Below, piece by piece: positions 1 to 7,362 of a stretch of 33,081 nucleotides of DNA. Source of the stretch: Cytophagales bacterium (GTDB lineage Bacteria > Bacteroidota > Bacteroidia > Cytophagales > Cyclobacteriaceae); NCBI GenBank assembly GCA_022360015.1, contig JAKSDQ010000303.1:1-33081 (forward strand), given 5' to 3'. The first letter of the stretch is position 1, and the number at the start of each line of letters is the position of its first letter. Under the pieces are notes generated by a model, which ran no database searches, was not told the origin of the DNA, and saw only the letters and a program-made list of their open reading frames with translations. Position numbers and translations under genes: made by a program.

Positions 1-708
1 CACTGAGGTAACCGCTCCCGTCAGGTCTCTTTTCTGCACAGTACCATAGCCAACCACAATAATCTCCGATAACGTTGAAATGTCGGGAGAAAGTGAGATG
101 TTAATAATTGTTCTACCCTGAATTTCAACTTCCTCGGTAATGTAGCCGACATAGGAGAACACAAGTACCGAGGCATCCTCAGGCGTGTTGAGTTTATAAT
201 TTCCATCCGCATCGGAAATGGTACCGATACCGGTATTTTTAACCAGGACATTTACTCCGGGTAAACCATTTCCATCTTCGTCAGTTACTGTACCTGATAT
301 TTCCCTTTCTATATAATCATGCTCTTCAATTACCGGATCATTTCCTTCGTTGCGCAGTTTAATTACCGAAATAACGTTATTCAATCTCTTAAACTTCAAA
401 CCCTTTTCTTGGGACAGTCGAATCAGGATTTCTTTTAGTGATTCATTAACGGCCACCAGCGATATATGCTTTATTCGGGCAACGTTGGTATCTTTGAAGA
501 AAAACTCATACCCGGTTTTTTCCTCAATGGTTGCAAGTGCATCTTTCAGGTTAACGTTTTTCCAATTAACCGAGAGGTAAACCTTATCTGTACTTTGCGC
601 TGAGCTTTCGTAGGCTAGCAATACAACACAGCTAAGGCATTGAATTAATGTGATCAACAAGGCATGTCTTGACACAATCCAAATTTTTTTTAGTAAAATT
701 GTACGCAT
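1..708 (-). CDS. SusC-like TonB-dependent receptor with STN domain (3' part outside window)
   Basis: The reading frame opens at an ATG at 708 and stays open to the left edge, giving 236 residues. Residues 1 to about 38 form a signal peptide ending near SSAQS. About 45-105 is an STN domain, the part that in transducing receptors contacts a FecR-type anti-sigma. About 119-205 is a carboxypeptidase-regulatory-like beta-sandwich (GTVTDEDGNGLPGVNV, FSYVGY). The TonB plug then begins with the IIVVGYGTVQKRDLTGAV block typical of SusC. The barrel lies off the window. The gene follows sigma and FecR genes in the same orientation, as in regulated outer-membrane glycan importers. A SusD partner would be expected beyond the left edge. 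The family is clear; the substrate is unknown. Confidence 0.93.
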   Translation of the reverse strand, partial: MRTILLKKIWIVSRHALLITLIQCLSCVVLLAYESSAQSTDKVYLSVNWKNVNLKDALATIEEKTGYEFFFKDTNVARIKHISLVAVNESLKEILIRLSQEKGLKFKRLNNVISVIKLRNEGNDPVIEEHDYIEREISGTVTDEDGNGLPGVNVLVKNTGIGTISDADGNYKLNTPEDASVLVFSYVGYITEEVEIQGRTIINISLSPDISTLSEIIVVGYGTVQKRDLTGAVTSV

Positions 709-763
709 GGATTTGTTTTTAAATTTTTGATTAGTGAAACAATTAAAAATTAAAGACGAATTG

Positions 764-811
764 CTCCCATTGGTGCCGGAAGTATGTGGTAATGCAGCCG
801 GCACCGGGGAG
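764..811 (-). promoter_or_regulatory. Hairpin between fecR and susC-like genes
   Basis: Two nested inverted-repeat arms lie in the 157-bp gap: GGTGCCGG at 772-779 pairs with CCGGCACC at 798-805, and CTCCC at 764-768 pairs with GGGAG at 807-811. There is no T-run directly after it on the minus strand, so a simple terminator is unlikely. It could be an attenuator, an RNA-processing site or an operator between FecR and the receptor. Function is inferred from position only. Confidence 0.4.
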
Positions 812-865
812 TTTGTTTCATTTCTCAGGTTGAATTAAATAGAAATTTGTTTTGCTTTTTCATAG

Positions 866-1912
866 TTAATATTTACTGGTGATCAATATTTTTCTACCCT
901 GAATTTCATAGTCAAAGGCATCCTGAGAGGTCAGCACCTCCAATACGACCTTCAAAGGGTCGTTGTCAAAACTTCCCGAATAGGTCTCCGAGGTTTTAAT
1001 CGCTCCTTTCAATTCAAATTCGACGCCATACCATCGCTCTAATTTCTTTAGAATCAAAGACAACGGTTCTTCCTTAAATACAAGCTTCCAATTGGTCCAG
1101 GCAAAAATCATATCATCCTGAAGTTCCCGTTTCACAACCTGATTACTTTGAACATTTATCTCCGATTCCTGGAATGGCAGCAAGGTGTGCTCAAACCTGA
1201 CGGTGGATTGGTCGGCATTGGTCACTTTTACCTTTCCCTCGGCTACTGCCACACTGATTTTGCGGTCATCCGGATATGCCCGTACGTTAAAGGAAGTCCC
1301 TAATACTTCGGCGTTTACCTTATCACTTTTAACCCTAAAGGGCCTTGCAGGATCGCTTTCAACCTCAAAAAATGCCTCGCCAGTCAGGTAAATCAATCTC
1401 AAAGTATCACTAAACTCCTTGGGATAGGTAATCTTCGATCCCGCATTTAATTTGACCTTAGAACCGTCGCTAAGAACGGCTGTTAACTTACTTCCTCTCG
1501 GGCTTTCTTTGACCAATGTTTGAATGGTCTTTTCATCGGATGGATGGGAGCTAAGCCAATATTGATTATACAAAATGGCACTTGCCAAAACCAGCGTTAC
1601 TGCAGCAACATATCTGACCCATCTGTACTGCGCTTCCCTGACATAAAAAACATTCGATGGCCGCTTAGATCTTTTGGTACTTATTATTCGTTCAAACAGG
1701 TCATTGTACTCCGTATCATTTAACCTTGGCTTGTCTGAGTACCGAATATTGGTAACGATCTCTCTTGCCAATAACACATCCTCTGATTTTTCAGGATGGT
1801 CCGCAAGAAACTGCTTCCAGAATTTGTCAGCGTGTTTGTTTGGCCGAAGTACCCAATTAACAAAGTAAGCGTCTTCTGCCAGTTCCCAATGGTTGAAATC
1901 TTTGTACTTCAC
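866..1912 (-). CDS. FecR family anti-sigma factor
   Basis: This 348-residue single-pass inner-membrane regulator would hold the ECF sigma inactive until the outer-membrane receptor signals. The cytoplasmic N-terminal part has the W-x5-DHP motif (about 32-40) found in Bacteroidota FecR proteins. A transmembrane helix lies at about 99-118. The periplasmic FecR domain follows (PRGSKLTAVLSDGSKVKLNA to about residue 235), then a C-terminal DUF4974/STN-like domain (LILKKLERWYGVEFEL onward). The start is GTG, since an in-frame stop lies five codons upstream and there is no nearby ATG. It sits 110 bp after the sigma gene and ahead of the receptor, the usual order of such cassettes. Confidence 0.93.
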   Translation of the reverse strand: MKYKDFNHWELAEDAYFVNWVLRPNKHADKFWKQFLADHPEKSEDVLLAREIVTNIRYSDKPRLNDTEYNDLFERIISTKRSKRPSNVFYVREAQYRWVRYVAAVTLVLASAILYNQYWLSSHPSDEKTIQTLVKESPRGSKLTAVLSDGSKVKLNAGSKITYPKEFSDTLRLIYLTGEAFFEVESDPARPFRVKSDKVNAEVLGTSFNVRAYPDDRKISVAVAEGKVKVTNADQSTVRFEHTLLPFQESEINVQSNQVVKRELQDDMIFAWTNWKLVFKEEPLSLILKKLERWYGVEFELKGAIKTSETYSGSFDNDPLKVVLEVLTSQDAFDYEIQGRKILITSKY

Positions 1913-2022
1913 GAAAAATTTTATTTAAAACAAACAGTTTTTTGCGCGCTTTATTTATAAGAGTAATCGCGCGTTTCAATTATTCCATTTGTACATAATT
2001 TTTCTTTCGAAAAGTTGACTTT

Positions 2023-2667
2023 TTAACCTAAATCAGTCATAAATAAAACTACTACAACAGCTATGCTTTCCCGAATGGCTTTTAACCCCCTGGAGATTAA
2101 TTTAGTCACTGAATGGGCATTTTTCAAACCCATAATCATAGCGATCTCTTCATGTACGAAACCGTCGTAGTAATAGTGGAGGATGGCTTGTCTTTGTCTG
2201 GCACCGATGTTCTTAATGGCGGATTTAATTTTGTTGAGTTTTTCCCGGTTCGACTCCTCCATTATCAAACGGTTTTGCACTGAAAACTCAATATTAAATT
2301 CCCGGTAGTTATTTTTTTGGTTTTTGTTCTTAAAAGTGGTGTTTTTTTTTATATCATAAATTATCCTGTGATAAACCGCTGCAAAAAGGTAGGATTTGAT
2401 CGACCGGATTTTTTCAAGTGATTGCCTCCGGGCAATGAGGGATGCAAAAACCTCGTGGATGCTATCCTTCACCAGTTCCCTATCGCGCGTAAACTGAGAC
2501 CCGAAGCCAAACATATCCTGAACATACCGGTGATATATGTAACCTAATACGGACTCATCACCCTGCTCCAGTCCCTGAACGATTTCCTGATGAGACAACT
2601 TCCTCGATGAGGTTGTTTTTTTTAACTCCCCGTTGGAAGTAATGCTCGATTCGGAAAATACCTTCAT
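2023..2667 (-). CDS. ECF-type RNA polymerase sigma factor (partner of FecR at 866-1912)
   Basis: This 214-residue protein has sigma region 2 at about 28-100 (YIYHRYVQDMFGFGSQF, IHEVFASL, IRSIKSYLFAAVYHRII) and region 4 at about 150-200 (ARQRQAILHYYYDGFVHEEI then an HTH). This matches the Bacteroidota FecI-like group, which drives its own downstream receptor operon. It starts at ATG 2667 and precedes a FecR gene and an STN receptor. Two oddities: the N-terminal 25 residues are an extra Ser/Thr/Lys-rich stretch, and the protein ends in a hydrophobic run (SIAVVVVLFMTDLG) unusual for a sigma factor. Confidence 0.9.
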   Translation of the reverse strand: MKVFSESSITSNGELKKTTSSRKLSHQEIVQGLEQGDESVLGYIYHRYVQDMFGFGSQFTRDRELVKDSIHEVFASLIARRQSLEKIRSIKSYLFAAVYHRIIYDIKKNTTFKNKNQKNNYREFNIEFSVQNRLIMEESNREKLNKIKSAIKNIGARQRQAILHYYYDGFVHEEIAMIMGLKNAHSVTKLISRGLKAIRESIAVVVVLFMTDLG

Positions 2668-2916
2668 AGTGTTTCGATGGCTGCTAAAAATCTACAACCT
2701 CCCCCCGACTAAACCACACTTAAAATCTGTTGAAATCTTTTTCAAAAACCTGAAAATCAACAGCCCGGAATTTTGAATGATACGTTAATGTTAAAGATTA
2801 TTCTTAAATATCGTCGAAAAAATTAAATAATTTGCGTTCCATAGGTCATGTGATATTTATACCTTCAATGTCGACAAGGTCACCATAATCCGAAGGTAAT
2901 GTCGATCTTACGTACC

Positions 2917-3546
2917 CTATTTATGAGGATCAAAAGTTTTTCTTATCTCTGAAAGTGCACGATAGATTAAATTTCTTGCCGCCCGGGTGCTGCCAAAACC
3001 CATAATCTCCTTTATTTCCTCATAACTTAGATTATTATAATAAAAATAATAGATGGCTTCTCTTTTCCGTTGAGATAAGCGGGATAATGTTGTATGAATT
3101 TGCTTGATTTGACTGTCATTAAAATGCCGGTTGATCAGCACATTCTCGTGAGATGGTACAATATGAAAATTCAATGGGCAACTCGTAACATCTACAAATT
3201 GTTTTTTTCCTGATTTCTTCAGCTCATAAATAATCTTATTCCTGAGACATTTTAGTAAGTAGGCTTTTATGGACCTGACCTGAGGCAATTTAAATCTCTT
3301 TTTTCTAATAGTGACAAAGGTGTCTTGAACATAATCTTTCACTATTTCAGGATCTTGTGAAAATTGTCTTCCGTAATCATAAAGCATTTGAAAATATTGA
3401 TTGTATATTTCCACAAAGGCCGACTCACTGCCATTCCTAAATGATTTCCAAAGTAATTGATCATGCTGTATAGTAGGATTTAATTCCTTCTGAATGGTTC
3501 TTTCGTTATCCTCTCTACTTGTAATATGATGGAAAGGTGACGACAT
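2917..3546 (-). CDS. ECF-type RNA polymerase sigma factor without adjacent FecR
   Basis: This 209-residue protein has sigma region 2 at about 38-110 (AFVEIYNQYFQMLYDYGRQF, VQDTFVTIRKKR, VRSIKAYLLKCLRNKIIYEL) and region 4 at about 150-205 (LSQRKREAIYYFYYNNLSYEE, then an HTH with FGSTRAARNLIYRAL). It starts at ATG 3546. No FecR gene follows; the next gene downstream is another sigma gene 249 bp away. It lies after the 3' end of the GH116 locus, whose FecR (15518-16651) has no sigma beside it. I infer that these two may be a separated pair; the sequence does not prove it. Confidence 0.9.
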   Translation of the reverse strand: MSSPFHHITSREDNERTIQKELNPTIQHDQLLWKSFRNGSESAFVEIYNQYFQMLYDYGRQFSQDPEIVKDYVQDTFVTIRKKRFKLPQVRSIKAYLLKCLRNKIIYELKKSGKKQFVDVTSCPLNFHIVPSHENVLINRHFNDSQIKQIHTTLSRLSQRKREAIYYFYYNNLSYEEIKEIMGFGSTRAARNLIYRALSEIRKTFDPHK

Positions 3547-3864
3547 CGGTTATCTTAGGGTCAAATAGTTTCAGAAGTAGGTTACGAAAACTCTTTTGGT
3601 GTGATTTTTCTCCCCTAACAACATGGATCAAATAGTAGTCGGTGAATCGTATCAGTGCATTCACTGAACCGTACGTTTCCAGTGAAAGCTTAACCTTAAA
3701 ATTGAGCAATAAAAAACCTAAAGTCCAGTAAATAGATTGCATAAGCTTGTGATTTTTTTGCCTAAACAGATGTTGGCTTTGCACTTATGATCTTTTTCGG
3801 GGTCTGGTTTTATCGGCTACTTTTTCAGGGTTTCGATAGCCAACCTCCATGATATCTTAAATGC
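3547..3864. other. Gap between GH116 gene and orphan sigma gene; no convincing gene
   Basis: This 318-bp AT-rich stretch probably holds the end of the GH116 transcript and the promoter of the orphan sigma gene. An 89-codon minus-strand frame (3515-3784) crosses it and overlaps the sigma start by 32 bp. It shows no signal peptide, domain or motif I recognise, so I do not call it a gene. I see no strong intrinsic terminator; a GGCTA/TAGCC inverted repeat near 3816-3840 is weak. Confidence 0.5.
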
Positions 3865-6756
3865 TTAAAGCTCTATGCGCACCACTAATTCATCATAACG
3901 GTCAAGAATTTGTCTGTCAAATGAAATATCGACCCCCTCCGTAACTTGAATCCGACTACTTTTGAGCTTACGACCATTCAATTTAACAATACTACTCCTC
4001 ACCTTGCCCCGAACAGCCAGTGAAATCTTCTGTAATGATAGTTTCCCGTATTTTAAAACGATACCCGCTTCCAAAACCCCCCTTTCAATGCGTTGATAAT
4101 AACTCCCCCAACCCTCAGAGGCCGTAAAGGCCGCCTTGAAATTCTCCTCTCCCCACCGCGGAGCAAATCCTATAAAACCTTTCGGGCCATGATACCTAAA
4201 TCCACAAGCTCCCAAATAAACCCCATAACTCGCCATCGCACGGGAGTAATGATCACTGCATTCAATCTCATTATATGGATTGCGACGAGAGGGGTGGTAA
4301 CGATCATGAATCGAGCGCGTCAATAGCAAGCCCTTCTCCACCAGGTCCCCTCCCTCCCACATCATATGACTGGCCGCCTGGTACTCAAAACCAGACATGC
4401 ACTCGTTAAAGTAACCATACTGCCAGTGTTTTTCCCAGTCTTCATTTCTTCCTCCATGCGGCCAAGTGCACATCACCAGACCCGATTCCCCATCCAGCGC
4501 ATAAGGCCTACCCGCCAGATTTACTGGTAAAGAGGCGCGATAAGGCCCCATATCCGGTACATAATTATGGCTCCACAACGCATGCAACGAACGCTTGTTC
4601 ATCGATGCATTGAATAGCCTGCCCAAACCTACCTGAAAGGCCCAGCCCTGACCAAAAACCTGGTCAATGTAACAACCATCCCCTATCCCTATCGCATCGC
4701 TATGCCTGGGATCCTCTTTCTGTACAAAATAACCGTATTCCTCATTAAACAAAGTCTCTATCTGCTTTTGTCCCTTTTCCAAAATAGCACTGCACACTTT
4801 CGCAAATGAAGCGTCGTTCATATCTAAAGCCATTTCATAGCCACACGCCAGGGCACATAGGTAAAGAGAAGTAATCACCGGAATATTGCCAAACCACTCC
4901 GCATCCAAAGTATTGTGCTGTTCACCGAAAATCATCCCATCTGCCACGCCGTCTGCCTTATCCATCGCAATAAGATAACCAAGCGCCAACTTGATATGAT
5001 CCCAATTCCTTTGCAAATAAGTATCGTCCCTACTCAGTTGATGGTCACGATAAGCACGCATGATGATACCCGCCTGACCGTCGGCCGCATCACGGTTCGC
5101 TACACCCGCACGGAAATCTATCTTACCCGTAGCCTTATCCATCACGGCAAAATCAGTCAATTCTCTCAAGTTACGCTCTATCTCAGGAAAGATGCGACCC
5201 AGCCCCTGGGCATAATGCCATACATGGGTGCAAGTACCAGGGCAACACCCTACTCCCTCCCAGGCCCAGAAACGACCATCCTCCAAACGATAGCAGGTCT
5301 CTGTCGCTAAAGTCGAGAGATTAACAAAAGTGCGGTTCAGAAACCAATACGGAAGGGTGGAATCTTCATAGAAGGTTTCTACCCAAAGCAACGTGTCCCG
5401 ATGCAACGAATCCAGGTTCGAGGCCAGGTCAAACGCTACCGATGCCGCCTCCTCATATTTGGTTTTGTAGTAACGGCCTTTGAAACGGTGGCTTAAATCA
5501 CTCCATTCGGAAGGATACAAGTTCGCAAAGTGCCAACTAATCACAAACTCTATTACTTTTTCTTCCCCCGCTGCCAACTCAAACGTTGTTGACAGTTGTC
5601 CAATGCTCCTTTCCTTCAGGGGTACAATGAGTTCCTTTTCTGCATCGGAATTGAGGGCCGACATCGGCTCCGCGCCAAGACTAAAACGGGAATTTTCATC
5701 CGCATGCCGAAGTAGTAAGCACATACTGCCATAATCCCTTTGCTCAACCGGGGCATGCGCTGAATTTTTGTTCGTGGCCAAGGAAGCGGGCGCATCCAAA
5801 GCCAGCAGGGCATGGCCCCCTTTTTCGATAAGCCTGTTCCTGATTTTTGTCTTTATCGGATCACCCGTGCTGATATGCACCGCATTCTCCAACCAACCCG
5901 TCAAAGTACATGAAACTTGTTCATCCCCCCTATTACGCACCCTATAGCGCATGACAGTACCCGGGTAGCTGGATGAATCCCATGATAACGGTATAAACGG
6001 AGAATAAGCCATCAGATCTACCTCAACCGGTAAGTCCCCATCGCGATAGGTGACTTCCCCCAATGGATAACGCCCTTTAAAGGCAATGTCCGGAAAACCT
6101 CGATAATCCAGCCGCTTTTCAATTGTCTCAGAACCCCGACTGACCTTGATTTTAAAACCCTGCTCCAAAGGAGAAGACGGCTCGATAGGAACAACATAAT
6201 TGCTCCCATCACGCGATCGAATCCTGCGACCGTTGAAACGGGTCGTCTTGTCAACTACACCATTTTGCTGTCTGTTAAAAATACGCCACAACCATAACTT
6301 ACCATCTCCGCCCAGATACACCTGGCCGGCTGTTATGCCCCCCACAGGCATGCCTATATACACCAGGTCTTTGCCTTGATAGATCTCCGGTTTACCGCGG
6401 TCGTAGAGTGATTTGATCCATGCCGGATCCGGGTCTTTGTCTTCCGGAACGGTGTAGGGAGCAGGCGGTTTGACCCCGGACTTTACTATGTGGGGGAATA
6501 ATGAAGACACGCCGCCCACTATCACACCCATAGCCTTCATGAAATCACGGCGCTGAACAGGGAGGGGGGAAGGTTGTTTCGAGTACCCCGCATTTCCCGG
6601 GGCACAGCAGCCGGAAGCAGGATCGCAGCATTCGTCCTTGTGACCGATGATTTCAGTGTCGTTAGGAGTAATTTTATCATGGGGCGATGCAGGGCCAAAG
6701 CCGCCTGTTCCGGGGGCGCCATGGCTCATATTATCTTTTTCAATCTTGTCTGCCAT
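3865..6756 (-). CDS. GH116 family beta-glucosidase-like enzyme with Tat signal
   Basis: This 963-residue protein has a GBA2-type N-terminal domain ([20 protein letters not shown] near 135) and a C-terminal (alpha/alpha)6 catalytic domain (DUF608). GH116 enzymes are retaining beta-glucosidases/xylosidases. D618 in NTLDAEW matches the family acid/base Asp, and E500 in the W-E-G-V segment is the best nucleophile candidate; this assignment is from memory of TxGH116, GBA2 and SSO1353. A twin-arginine signal (QRRDFMKAMG, R69-R70) and hydrophobic stretch predict Tat export of the folded enzyme. It is preceded by an unusually long 68-residue n-region with Cys pairs at 43-44 and 50-51. It starts at ATG 6756, 7 bp after the mutarotase-like gene, so they are almost certainly co-transcribed. 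It is a paralogue of 7363-10020. Confidence 0.92.
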   Translation of the reverse strand: MADKIEKDNMSHGAPGTGGFGPASPHDKITPNDTEIIGHKDECCDPASGCCAPGNAGYSKQPSPLPVQRRDFMKAMGVIVGGVSSLFPHIVKSGVKPPAPYTVPEDKDPDPAWIKSLYDRGKPEIYQGKDLVYIGMPVGGITAGQVYLGGDGKLWLWRIFNRQQNGVVDKTTRFNGRRIRSRDGSNYVVPIEPSSPLEQGFKIKVSRGSETIEKRLDYRGFPDIAFKGRYPLGEVTYRDGDLPVEVDLMAYSPFIPLSWDSSSYPGTVMRYRVRNRGDEQVSCTLTGWLENAVHISTGDPIKTKIRNRLIEKGGHALLALDAPASLATNKNSAHAPVEQRDYGSMCLLLRHADENSRFSLGAEPMSALNSDAEKELIVPLKERSIGQLSTTFELAAGEEKVIEFVISWHFANLYPSEWSDLSHRFKGRYYKTKYEEAASVAFDLASNLDSLHRDTLLWVETFYEDSTLPYWFLNRTFVNLSTLATETCYRLEDGRFWAWEGVGCCPGTCTHVWHYAQGLGRIFPEIERNLRELTDFAVMDKATGKIDFRAGVANRDAADGQAGIIMRAYRDHQLSRDDTYLQRNWDHIKLALGYLIAMDKADGVADGMIFGEQHNTLDAEWFGNIPVITSLYLCALACGYEMALDMNDASFAKVCSAILEKGQKQIETLFNEEYGYFVQKEDPRHSDAIGIGDGCYIDQVFGQGWAFQVGLGRLFNASMNKRSLHALWSHNYVPDMGPYRASLPVNLAGRPYALDGESGLVMCTWPHGGRNEDWEKHWQYGYFNECMSGFEYQAASHMMWEGGDLVEKGLLLTRSIHDRYHPSRRNPYNEIECSDHYSRAMASYGVYLGACGFRYHGPKGFIGFAPRWGEENFKAAFTASEGWGSYYQRIERGVLEAGIVLKYGKLSLQKISLAVRGKVRSSIVKLNGRKLKSSRIQVTEGVDISFDRQILDRYDELVVRIEL

Positions 6757-6763
6757 TTTGTTT

Positions 6764-7351
6764 TTAAGGTGTATTTTCCATAGTGCTTCTTAAATCTTCC
6801 TCTGACTTTGAGTCCCAATAGCCACACTCCAACCGGAAAAATACCGAAGTATAGGGTATGGCCAAATCGGTTTTGAGGATAAGGATATTAAACAATTCAG
6901 CGGCTTCATCCAATTCTTTTATAATGTCTTCATGCAACCGGGCCTCCCTGGATTTTCCTTGTAATATATGATCGAGTTTTTCTTTATAATTTTCTATCCC
7001 TTTGGCATTTTTCTCCTTAACATAGGCCATTTCCCGATCCACAAAGATATTGGCATCTACATGGCTCGAATTTTCGATAAGTTCGACAACGAATTCCACT
7101 GCCTCTAATTGTCCTGCATCGATGACCATCGTTTGGATGGCCGGGTTGCTTTGCTGGGGATAGGCTGCATCTGCTACGACTATCCAGTTGCGATGGCCAT
7201 ATGCCATTAGCTTTTCCCTGACCTGGGACTTCCAGTCATGCTCATCGGCCATCTGGGATTCAGTTTCACCTGCAATCGGTGTCGATTGCTGACTGCAACC
7301 GGAAATGCCCCCGGTAATTAACATAAATATGATCAGGTTTTTTAAATTCAT
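6764..7351 (-). CDS. Lipoprotein resembling the RbsD/FucU sugar mutarotase family
   Basis: This is a 195-residue protein from ATG 7351; the two codons before it begin with TTG and I discount them. A type II signal with lipobox GISGC makes C19 the lipid-anchored residue. The block GHRNWIVVADAAYP (H53, D61) closely resembles the RbsD/FucU motif in which His and Asp act in ribose pyranase/fucose mutarotase catalysis. IPYTSVFF near the C-terminus (Y167) resembles the PYANIIL motif, with Ser replacing the usual Asn at 169. Known family members are cytoplasmic homo-oligomers, so an envelope lipoprotein form is unusual. It lies between two GH116 genes with gaps of 11 and 7 bp, so I infer that it equilibrates anomers of the released sugar. 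The family call comes from motif recognition, without a profile search. Confidence 0.65.
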   Translation of the reverse strand: MNLKNLIIFMLITGGISGCSQQSTPIAGETESQMADEHDWKSQVREKLMAYGHRNWIVVADAAYPQQSNPAIQTMVIDAGQLEAVEFVVELIENSSHVDANIFVDREMAYVKEKNAKGIENYKEKLDHILQGKSREARLHEDIIKELDEAAELFNILILKTDLAIPYTSVFFRLECGYWDSKSEEDLRSTMENTP

Positions 7352-7362
7352 ATCCAATTACT

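Noticed and set aside
3515-3784. 89-codon minus-strand frame overlapping the start of the orphan sigma gene
   Set aside because: No signal peptide, domain or composition typical of a gene; overlaps a well-supported sigma start.
4915-5310. 131-codon plus-strand frame
   Set aside because: Antisense to the GH116 catalytic domain; no recognisable domain.
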